From the NCBI GenBank assembly GCA_019055375.1, contig JAHQIW010007174.1, positions 1 through 64,000 of the forward strand: a DNA stretch of 64,000 nt, in the 5' to 3' direction. Made by a program: the position numbers and the translations under genes. How positions within the stretch are numbered: position 1 is the stretch's first letter; each line of letters begins with the position of its first letter. This stretch comes from Parelaphostrongylus tenuis. Its lineage: Eukaryota > Nematoda > Chromadorea > Rhabditida > Metastrongylidae. Below the pieces are notes generated by a model, which made no database searches, was not told the origin of the DNA, and was given only the letters and a program-made list of their open reading frames with translations. Positions 18,454-28,795 of the stretch are shown piece after piece.

Positions 18454-18803
18454 AAGCCGCCAGAAGCAGTGAAAGCTAGAAGGGCTCAAAAAGGAAAAAA
18501 AGAGCATAAAAGGAAAACGAAAACAAACGACAAAGTAATGTAGAGAACAAACGTGGAAAGAAACTGTTCAAAATTTGTCAGTCCTCATTAGTTTATGATT
18601 GAAAGTAAATCAAAGGAAACTCCATTTAAAGATTTAATGAGAAGCAAACTTTGACTATAATGAAAGGTAGTAACAGGGGATACGCAAAAGAATTTCTAAT
18701 TTCGTTTCGAGTGTCTTCTTAAAACCACGCTCAGATTTCAATACGCCAAATAATCATTTTTTGAGCCACGCATGTGGTTGTTACAAAAGGGTTGACTTAT
18801 AGA

Positions 18804-18846
18804 GCCCGATACACGTGTTTCAACCTTGACAGTCTCCTCAGTCGGG
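18804..18846 (-). ncRNA. Hammerhead ribozyme, near-canonical
   Basis: Read on the minus strand: stem I CCCGA, core CTGAGGA (N7 = G is allowed), stem II with a GTCA-containing loop, GAAAC, loop ACGT, cleavage triplet GTA, and stem I partner TCGGG. All core positions I recall as invariant are kept. Stem II contains wobble pairs. Confidence 0.78.
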
Positions 18847-19303
18847 TAGTACCCCTTCGTCTTTGACCAATCCTCTCAGGGAGCTCAGCCCCCTATACAA
18901 AGGACAGGTGACGACGAACATTTTACCATTGTAAGTTCAGTGGAATTATCACTGAACAAACAGTCTCGTACAGTCGATTGCTCTTGACTGGTATCGTTAA
19001 TATATATACCACACCTTTCGTCTCGAGTGTTTTCTTCAGACCACGCTCAAATTCGAATATGCCAGATAAACATTTTTGAGCCACGCATTATCTGGCACAT
19101 TGAAATTCGAGCGTGGGACTCAAGGATACATTCGAAATGAAAGGTATGATATGTATTAACGACATCAGGCAAGAGCAATCGAGTGTACAACACTGTTTGT
19201 TCATTGATCATTTCACTGGACTTAGGGTGTAAAATGTTCGTCGTCGCTTACTCTTAGCATAGGGGACTGAGTGCCCTGAGAGGATTGGCTGAAGACGAAA
19301 AGG

Positions 19304-19352
19304 GTACCTCCTGAAAGATGGGACCGCCAAAGTTGAAACACGTGTATCGGGC
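19304..19352 (+). ncRNA. Eroded hammerhead ribozyme
   Basis: The plus-strand partner unit keeps the 3' half (GTTGAAACACGTGTATCGGGC). The core reads CTGAAAGATG with an extra base and the 5' half of stem I is lost, so cleavage is not expected. Confidence 0.5.
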
Positions 19353-20387
19353 TCTATAAGTCAGCCCTTATGCAACAGACCACATACGTGGGTCAAAAAA
19401 TGATTATCTGGAATTTTCTCCTATTTGAAATAAGAACAAGAGGACCTTTCTCGTATTTCCATGCTCATAAATCGAGCGCGTCCTAAGACTAGGCTCCTCA
19501 TTCCCTTCATATTAAGTCGACCGATAGCATTACTCTAGCTAAGATAAAGCACTGATAACACGTAGAAAGCCTAACAAACTAGTCCAATAGCTTGATTTAT
19601 TTCCACATCGTAGGTGGAACTAGATCCAAGTTGTGGCACATTCCGTTCAAGTTTATTAGCATCAAACACCTTATCTACCTTGTCCCGGATTTCTAGTGAG
19701 CCATAGAACGGTTCGTGCAACAGCTGGCATCTGTAATTTAAAAAACATTCGTTCTCCTACGTGGAATATTTCAGGAGCGGCAAGAAATACTCCTGTTATT
19801 GATATTCCCAATCTGAGCTGAAGAACGGAAACTTTGAACACCTTTTCAGCGCTCACCGATCCGTTTTTGTCGGAAGATGATCATCCTGTTATACGCTGCA
19901 GTTATTCAATGTCCAAGAATATACGGAGGCAGAAAAAGGTCGCAACGGAGTAAGAAAAAGCGCAGAACATTTTTATTCATTTTTCATCGTATATTTTTTG
20001 TAATAAGCTTGGATGCATAAACGGAATTTGATAAGTAAACACCGGAAACCCACTTTATTCAAAATTGCAGTATTTACAAAACACATTGAATAACAATCAT
20101 GCATCGCACAACTGGCATGGTAAATGAAAGTGTGTGGAAAGATAAATTTCGTCCCGCTGAACTCATTAACGTGCTGAATTTGATATCAAATTCGAAACAC
20201 TCCACTTCGTCACAACAGGGACGTGGCGAATGGTAACGGAAATCCTGAAACTAAACTATTTATGGAAATTTTCTTTGTGTTTGACGTCTTTCACGCGACT
20301 GATGCTGTATTATATATTTCGAATGAAGATGAGTTTTTCAAGCAATTCAATGACAAAACTAAGACTACTGTTTCATAATAACAGGCG

Positions 20388-20645
20388 CGGCACAGTGGTT
20401 ACGGGAGCTCTGTGTCATACGCGGTCGATGGTTACTCAGCGTGCTTAGAACTCAGCAAGCCTCCCATCCTTATAGGATCGGTGAATTAGTACTAGACTCG
20501 TCTGAAGTATGAGCAGCACTGACTCGATTCATGGGTAGGCAGGCCACCGCGAGTCATTATAAAGGCCACATATGCATCAAAACATTTCAAACGAAGCTGA
20601 AAATTGAAGCTGGTGTATCTAACGTCAAAAGCTTTATCCTTTTAC
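20388..20645 (+). repeat. SINE family 1 with tRNA-like head
   Basis: Head GGCGCGGCACAGTGGTTACG (A-box-like), then a B-box-like GGTCGATGGTTACT. The body has GCAGCACTGACTCG and GGCCACCGCGAGTCATT, and it ends CTTTATCCTTTT. Confidence 0.85.
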
Positions 20646-21761
20646 TTATAAGAATACATATCCATATATAAATACCTAAGCACAGCTATAACAATCAAGA
20701 TACCCATACAGCAATAGCTAGGCATGAATGAGTAACCATTTCATTGAATAAAGTACCACGAATGATGGGATAGAAAAAAAAGTAAGACAACGCTCCTGTG
20801 TTGATCAGCCTTCAAGGGATCGCCATGCATTGGATTCTGTTCGTAGCATGGCAGAGTCGAGTAAACGCATATTTGGCGTATAAAAAGGTTTGTGGGATCT
20901 TAGCAATTCATGAATCTGTGCTTTTTGTTCTTCCATGGAACGCTAATATAACTTTGCCAAATCCGTCAAAGTTGGCGACTTCTTTGGCCCACAACCCGGT
21001 GAGTGAATCTAACTGTGGTCTCGCATGGTGCCATTAACCACAGCTCTACCTGACCCCATTCATAAAAGACAGCAGTAGATTCGTATGAGAGACGAAAGAA
21101 TCGTTTACAAAGCACCATCTCATCGTGACACTAATCTCATACTCTCTCGGTCATTAATAGAGGCCTCACCTTGTTCCTCTTATGAGGGTTTCGCCGTAAT
21201 GTTTCTGTCCATTGAAAACACGATCATCAACGTAATCCTCAGTGACTTCTTTAATTCCATGCAACATATTTACATACGCCTCATCTGTCATCAGGAACAA
21301 ACTTCGTGGTTCTAGTAACATCGAACCAACAAAACGTTGTTCTTCGCTCTCAGCACACTGTAAAGAAGAACTTCAAAGCTTCCAGATTCAGTTAAGTCGA
21401 GCATCACATTCATAGGAATTTTCGAGTTCATTTGATTCAATAAGGACATTCAACTTTTCCTCGGATGAACTTCATTAAACGCTATAGTATCTTGGAAGCA
21501 TTGTTTTCAGGATCATACGTAGACGTCTCAAGTATTTTGTGGAAAAAGAGGATAAAACCTCATATATCTTACATCAAATTTCGGTTAAAAGTAGATAAAT
21601 GCTTTATAGGAATCACAATAAATATTCTACACTAACGTTATAACCACTCGTATTTTTCTTTCGTAAATTATTACAACGACTACTGCTACGTAGCCCTAAG
21701 CATCAGAAACTCCACAAACTGCAGTTTGCTTAGTAATATAAATTATTCACCCAAATGTTTT

Positions 21762-22145
21762 ACCGCCTCATCGTGGCTGCGAGGTGTTCCTACGTATTGC
21801 ACTGGCGAAATACAGAATGGGGTTCAAGGGTTCAACCCCTCCCATCCCACCAGGGGCACCCAAGTTGAAAAGCCCGACGTTCCCACCTAGAAAACCCAGT
21901 CAAGAGTAGACCGTACCAGGACTGACCGCCGCCTTGGCATTAACTAGTCGCAAGGCGGAAAACATCCAGTGACCCACGAAGGCCGGCGAGTGCTCAGCTG
22001 TGAGGATCCGAGGAAGCTCCGGTTAGGCCTACCACGAAACTCCAAGGAAACAAAACAGCTAGAGCGGCACTGTTTCCCATGTATTGGGACTCGCACTATC
22101 AGTGAACATGGGTCGTCCAAGTATCCAGATACTCAAATAATATAA
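21762..22145 (+). repeat. Dispersed repeat with RTE-like 3' tail
   Basis: G+C-rich island starting TACCGCCTCATCGTGGCTGC; the 5' part recurs at 43358-43535. Its 3' end (CGTCCAAGTATCCAGATACT) resembles the sequence following an RTE C-terminal relic at 27915-27950. This suggests a non-autonomous element using an RTE tail. Confidence 0.55.
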
Positions 22146-22346
22146 TGATATTTGATATAGAAAAGAAGAGGGCAAAAGTTTCTGGTATATGGAACTTAGC
22201 TGAAATTCGATTACAGCTCTTCAATCTTCAAGCAGAGTACTATACTATCGTGAGATTATTGTATTACCACCCATACATATCTTTTGATTGAACCATCGCA
22301 TGTTCAAATGCCTATGTTTACTGCAGTAATTTTTTGAATTAATTTT

Positions 22347-22625
22347 TTGAAGCCAAGAATGAGACAGTTTCCAATCGCAGGTAAAACGGTTTACATACTC
22401 TTAAAAAGCAAAGATGAATGTTGGAAAATAAAAAGAGAAAGGAAACACAACTGCGATTTTTCAAAACTTCAACTAATTGAGCCACCGCCACTTTTGACAG
22501 ATGTCATGAATGCGCATCAATTCATGTCATACGGTATCAAATTCAAGATTTATACGCAGAAAAACAAAATCCATGTTCCGTTTTACATCATTGCCGCTAT
22601 AAATCACACAACTGCGACAATATGA
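22347..22625 (+). CDS. Unassigned ORF, 92 codons
   Basis: Open from ATG with charged and Lys-rich sequence (KSKDECWKIKRERKHNCDF). No recognised domain, flanking exon or trans-splice acceptor. Probably chance. Confidence 0.15.
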   Translation: MKPRMRQFPIAGKTVYILLKSKDECWKIKRERKHNCDFSKLQLIEPPPLLTDVMNAHQFMSYGIKFKIYTQKNKIHVPFYIIAAINHTTATI

Positions 22626-23816
22626 TATCTTCATGGTGGAAAGGAAAAATCTCTTAAAGATCGGCGACACTGATAACTCTCGTCTACGGCAAGACCCTAA
22701 TGCCTCGTCAGTGCTCGCGATTCGGAATTGACACATCGCCGAAAACAAAAACTGTTGTGAAGGGATCCACTGCCATAACGAAATTCCAACCAGACATGTA
22801 AATACATACAGGCGATTAAACACACTTACACACATGCCCATACACAAACTCAATGGTCATCCACAACGGAATGTCATAATAGCTACAACGTGGCTTCCTT
22901 ATGCGTGTGGAACTGCTAAATAGAGTAGGCATCCCATCTGCCCAAAAGGACCTTTTGCTTGATACGGAGTACGAAGATTCTGCACGGATGCTTAGACAAG
23001 AATAATATGTTAACTGTGGAAATTGCCTCTATTATAGTATAAACCAAGTGGCTATGTGGGATATTTTTCCTGGCTCCACAAAGACTGGCAACTGCTAATG
23101 TTGATGACATATGAAAACTCTAAGAGAACTCCTAGCACGGTCAACTCGACACACCATAAGAGATTCTTATCTCACCAACAAATCAGTAATCAGATAAACA
23201 TTGCCCACAAACACAGGGGTATTTTCGAACGAGCTTTTCAAGACTTCAAGTACAATCATTGCTTACCAATTTAGTCACGACAACAACGAACCACCCACTG
23301 ACTTCCATTTTATGACAATCAGATTTTGATTCCTTCTTGTGAAAACGCAGGCTTATACGTTTGAGGTGTGCTCTTGGAAAGGAACTTTTGATCCATAGAA
23401 AATAAACTAAACTCAAGGACAAACTTTAGCAACTTCTGTTTTACCTCATAAATAAAAATTAGACGGAAAATTTTAGGTCTACCTCGAAGTCTGAGCTAAT
23501 AATCATTGCCGAAATAGCGTAACCTTTTCGTTCCATGAACATTACTACTTTCACTGGACGTTTTTTTCATTCCATCAAGACTCCACACTTGAAGTGAGCA
23601 CTATATATATGAGTGCCCTCATTTCTAATACAAAGTTAGTTCTAAAATTTTCTTAACTTGCATAACACACCTCTAAAAGGAAATTTACTAATTAAATCAA
23701 AGAAAACTTTCTATCACGAAGGAACAGTCATGAGATTTATACTAGTATAGAAAGTTTTAGCCGTGAAATGCATTATATAATGCACTTCAAATATTTCTAT
23801 CGAAAAGCAGCATAAC

Positions 23817-24065
23817 TTAAGAAATATATCGATCACGGCGATACCGCTGCCGAACTCGGTCATTCAAGAGTCCTCGAAAGAGTCGCATTGGATCGTCTAC
23901 GTCGCAAGGTTTCTTGTACTCAACGAGCTGACACCATCGTCGGCTGTATTTACCGTTAACGAAAACCGGTTTTCTTACCTTTACTGCGATCACTGTTATA
24001 GATCTCCATCGAATGAAAACGTCTGTAAGTTTGCTCCCTGGCAGTTCAAAAAACACCTCTAACAC
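23817..24065 (-). CDS. Unassigned exon-like ORF, Arg-rich C-terminus
   Basis: 82 codons on the minus strand, more G+C-rich than surroundings, ending RVRQRYRRDRYIS-stop. A possible internal acceptor (ATCGCAG) precedes a KVRKPVFVNGKYSRRW stretch. It could be the terminal exon of an unknown minus-strand gene, divergent from the bestrophin gene 450 bases away. No family recognised. Confidence 0.3.
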   Translation of the reverse strand: MLEVFFELPGSKLTDVFIRWRSITVIAVKVRKPVFVNGKYSRRWCQLVEYKKPCDVDDPMRLFRGLLNDRVRQRYRRDRYIS

Positions 24066-24500
24066 GTGCTTCGTGTCCGAACAAACACCTACTAATCAAT
24101 TTGACAGCCATTCCGCATAAAAGTACTCATTTCTCTCCTTTTGGATTTCTAGTGGAATTTCGTAAAAACTAAGAAAGCGCCAAGTATTGCTGCCTATTTG
24201 CTGTCACAAAACGACTGAGAGTTCGCATCATAAAAGCATAACATCATTAGTAAGTTGACAATAGTGACCTATAATATAAATCTGTTCACTCAGCTTCAAA
24301 TGGGGCATATTCTGGTCAGTTCAATACGAAGCACTGGTTTTTACGAGCTTTTTTCCGCATTTACAGATCCACCTCCAAAGATTCAATCAATATCTCATTT
24401 TCGATCGCATTTTCCTGTTCAGAGTCGCGATTCTTCTTTCAATTACGTTCTCTAATCGGCAAACTAATCATTCGACCACAGTGCTACCGCTTAGCTACCA

Positions 24501-24510
24501 TTTTTTCTAG
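24501..24510 (+). promoter_or_regulatory. Probable trans-splice acceptor for the bestrophin mRNA
   Basis: TTTTTTCTAG ends eight bases before the ATG at 24519. A polypyrimidine-AG acceptor this close to the start codon, with no upstream coding exon, is what a spliced-leader addition site looks like in nematodes. It also supports this ATG. Confidence 0.6.
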
Positions 24511-24518
24511 AGAACAGG

Positions 24519-27500
24519 ATGACTGTGAACTATAATCGAGTCGCATCAACATCTAAGCCGTGGACGTTCTTCACGCTATTATTAAAATGGAAAGGTAGTA
24601 TATGGAAAGCTGTGTACTTGGAACTAATAATTTTTCTTTGCATCTATGAGATAATTGCGGTCGTCTATCGAAGCGTGTTAAACACAGAACAGCAGAGGTA
24701 CGACTATATTTTCGTAAATGTTTATTTTTACTTATTTTTATCTCGCTTTCATTTGAATGCTATCAACTTTAGCACAAAAAACCTTAAATACACCCTGACA
24801 GCCTATTTTAAGCCCTCAAAGTCTGTTATGCAACTTTCAGTGTTAGACGCACGTTTCGGTCTTCTGGCCTCATCAGTAGCACGGAACCTTTCAATTTAGC
24901 CAACCCATTTAAGCGGATATAACCCTACATTTGAAAGATCGGACGCCGAAATAGTTACAGCGCCTGTAAAGTAAAAAGATCACCCTACATTGTAGTGATA
25001 ACAAGTTACTGCATGTAAAGTGATAAGATCACCTGACATTGCAGTGATCAACAGTCGATTGCTCATGGCCGGTAAATTGAATAATACCTGATATTTGCGA
25101 GAATGGCCGAACCGAAAATCATCGTGCTACTGATGAGGCCAGAAGGCCGAAACGTATGTCTAGCACTGGAAGGGCCAGAAGTGGCATCATGAAAGGCTTA
25201 AAATACGCCGTTATAGTGCATCAAAAATAAGTTCTTATACTGAATTATAATCATGAATCATTTAATATATTTAAGGAGTTTCGAAGCTGTGGTACGATTT
25301 TTCGACAACCGCTTGTCCTACATTCCTTTGGAACTTGTTCTTGGATTCTTTTGTACTCAGGTTTTTAATAGATGGAATAAGCAATACGACAACATAGGAT
25401 TCATAGACAAGTATGATAGATTTCCAAAATTATTATGTTCACTTTAGAAACATCAACGTTTCATTGCTTAGTCCAAAACGCTAACGTTTACTCACGTAAG
25501 CCTGACACTACTTCCATAAGGGAACACAACAAATAGTGAAAAAAGCAGAAAATAAACTTTATAGTTCTGTTTTACTTCAAAAACGTAAATCCCAATGGAA
25601 CCCTAATTTTTAGCTGGTACACTTGCTACTAATTTAAAAGCACTGGCAGCTATTAAGCTTTACTAGTTTACAAGGACGGAGTGTTGAATCTGAGATCACC
25701 TTTGTGCCAACGGCGCCTAATTACAAAATCAACCAATCACAATTATCCTGTAAAATAGATAAAAAGGAATGCTTAAGTGACGAAAAATGTACAATGAGAT
25801 AAAGACGTATCGCTAGCTTGATTAATTAGTGTTTCAGTGTATCTCAACAGTATCAATAAACCCTGAGGAATTTGGTCTTGGACCCACAGCGCTATTAGAA
25901 ATATAAATGGGTTTATAAAGCGATATTGCTTATCCGACAAAACCTGTTACAGATTGGTAGTTTACAGCTGTGATAGAGAAAATGAAATATGGGTGGTAGC
26001 CAGAGGCTGCCTCGGTGCTGTAGTGATAGCACGCGGCCCCCTATGGGTGAAATGCGGGTTCAACCCCCGTCTGAGGTCGGATTTTCGCTCAACACTCAAT
26101 TCTCCTAGGTATTTTTGAAACATCATAACACGGAGAAAAAGCAGTAAAACATGGGAAATCTTGAATATTCAAAAACTTTGTACATTTATTTGAGTCTTTT
26201 AAGTATTGGCCTCATGACAGCATTGTATGTTCGAGGAAAAAGTGAGCGAGCACGAATGTATCGCAGAAACATTTTACGGTATTGTGAATTGGTACAGGTT
26301 GGTATATACACACTTTTTCATTATCATTTCTCGATGCATCCTTTTCTTTTTCTGATTGTTTTTTGCGAAGTCGAAGCTATCGTTTTCAGGTTGAAACGAA
26401 AGCCTTCTCATATGTTCCTTTTATAAATACAGATACCTCTTTTGCGTTTGCTACCCAAAGACTAATTGGCATTCAAATCCATTCGTAGCGCCATAGAGGC
26501 ACTTATGCGTCTGGCCTACAAAATGACTAGGACGGTTAAATAAGCTGGCTTGAAGTTGATATCGCACAGATGATAGGAGGGGTTGTGTGATCGACAGCAA
26601 GGTCTGGTAACGTTGCAAGTCATGCACCTATCAACGACACCCAAGTAAAACACAGCAGTCTTCACCCTTTACAATCTCTCTTCATTTCACAAGAGGCGTT
26701 GCAATGATTCTACAACATGCGTTGCTGTACACCTCCAAGCATTACCTAAACATATTGCGTGGTCAATCACACTGTCGCACTTAGATAAGATCATCAAAAT
26801 CAACACAGACTATCTATGAACCCAACATTTCTCAAAAATTCTTTGTTTTCCTTTTGAGCCAAACCCAGTGTTTTCTGATTGAATTTAATCAACAGCTGAC
26901 GTTCGGCGGTTTCGTTTTCTTCAGAGCGTAGAAGGAACAGGTTGTCTACAGCGAAACACTTCCAATGCTCGAACAGAAAAAAATCATCAAGCTTAGAATT
27001 CAAAGCATCAAGCGCAAAACAACTTCCAACATACTCGCCGTTTTTTTAAGCGCTCCATTGAGTTGTTTAGTTAGAAACCACTGGTCAGAGATCACAGATT
27101 GCAAATGCATCTCCGACATCAAAGTAACAGTCTTATTATATACTGTGCCATATCACGAGTGATTATGAGGCATTCCTCCCTGCTGCTGATGCAGAACAGT
27201 GGTATTTATTCAAACGCTCCTTAGATCTTACGCGTTGATGTTTTACATTCCTGGGCAGGGATGCTAATTTCTACTCCTAAATTTAATTCTAGACCAAGTA
27301 TCCCGCAAGGCACACATAGGACAAAGACGCATAACGAAGTAGATTTCGCAGTGGTAAACACCATTCTCGCACAGAAACTTAGGTTATCAACGTGTAAAAT
27401 TTTAGTAGGTTCTAAAATAATACCACTATCCAAGCATGAATCGCAAGGAAGAATGCCTCGCAATTCCACGTGATATGCGACAGTAGAACAAGATTAACCC

Positions 27501-28736
27501 TCACTCACAACATCTAACCAGCTTGCGCACTGGGATTTTCAAAAAGCTATATCTTTTTTTCTTCGTCATCCTTACATCACGTCTTCGCTACCCAGAACAT
27601 GCATCAATAGCGAAACACTGGTGAGCCGGTCATATAATAAGAAGGTCACACAACAGATCGACGAAACGAGCTGTAGAGTGGACTCCACGAGATTACTCCT
27701 CCCCCAAGAACGACCACCTAGACGTTGGGCGTACGTCATCGTTAGAAGAATTTATCAGCTGTATTTGTATTTGCACCTGTCGTTTACTGATCACGGTAAG
27801 AAACTCCCAGTAACCACCATGCTCTGATCAAACCACCACCATGAACGACAATCGCGAGAGGAAGAGACGAACGGAAAATGTGCTGGGATCCGCACAATTC
27901 GTAAAGGCGGACAGTCCAAGTATCTGAGTATTTTAATGTGGAAGGTCTTCTAATGTAGAACTCTAAGTGATCACTGCTCAGTAATCTTCACTTGAACAAC
28001 TCAGTGGAAGAGTTACAAAAAACGATGACTATGTTGAAGGTTGATTTTTGTGCTTGCTGAGATTGAGATATAAGTTTGGTCATTTTTTCTATAAAAATGA
28101 TGGAGGTGTGTGGCTGGCTATGCTGTGGACAACCCTATCTTTTCAGGCTTCGAAGAAGGCGAAACTGCCGAAACGATAGGTATCAGGATAAAATTTGCAA
28201 CGATTACCTCGTCTTTGGCTCAAAAAAAAAAAGGATTCGTTAATATAATCAAATGGACACTCTCAGAAAAACTGAATTAGAATCTTCAAGGTTCTCGTCT
28301 TTCGTGATATTAGCATGAGAGTCCGACGACGATTCCCTACAATGGATACTATCGTAGCCGCAGGTAAAAATAATCTTTCAGAAACTTTCCACATTTTCAA
28401 AACTATTGATTGCCTTCTTGCGTCATTTTTGTTTTCTTTTCTAACTGCTTCTTAACTACTGCATAGACTGCTTTCTATGACATTCTTGATAAAATAAAAT
28501 ATTCAGGATTCATGCTTCCTCATGAAAAGGATATTTATGAATCATACAGCGATACAGGAGATACTCCAAAATATTGGATTCCGGCAAGTTGGGCACTATC
28601 AATGACATACGAAGCATGGAAGCATGGACATATTGAAAATGCCTACTATAAAGTTACACTCCAAGAAGTGAGCACTCATTTCAGATAGTAATCATTCGCT
28701 CATTTGTGATATGATGTAAAAGATATACACATATGC

Positions 28737-28795
<59 letters not shown>

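Larger units (their letters stand above)
18690..19440. repeat. Large inverted dimer of ribozyme-bearing repeat, family B
   Basis: Two ~300-base units lie head to head: one read on the minus strand (about 18995 to 18690), one on the plus strand (about 19145 to 19440). Both share GAGCAATCGA, GTAAAATGTTCGTCGTC, CCTGAGAGGATTGG and the ribozyme block GAAACACGTGTATCGGGCTC. Between them, 19014-19144 is itself a near-perfect hairpin with ~55-base arms beginning CCTTTCGT and ending AAAGG. Fragments of the same family lie near 1587, 44996, 57628 and 60745. Confidence 0.8.
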
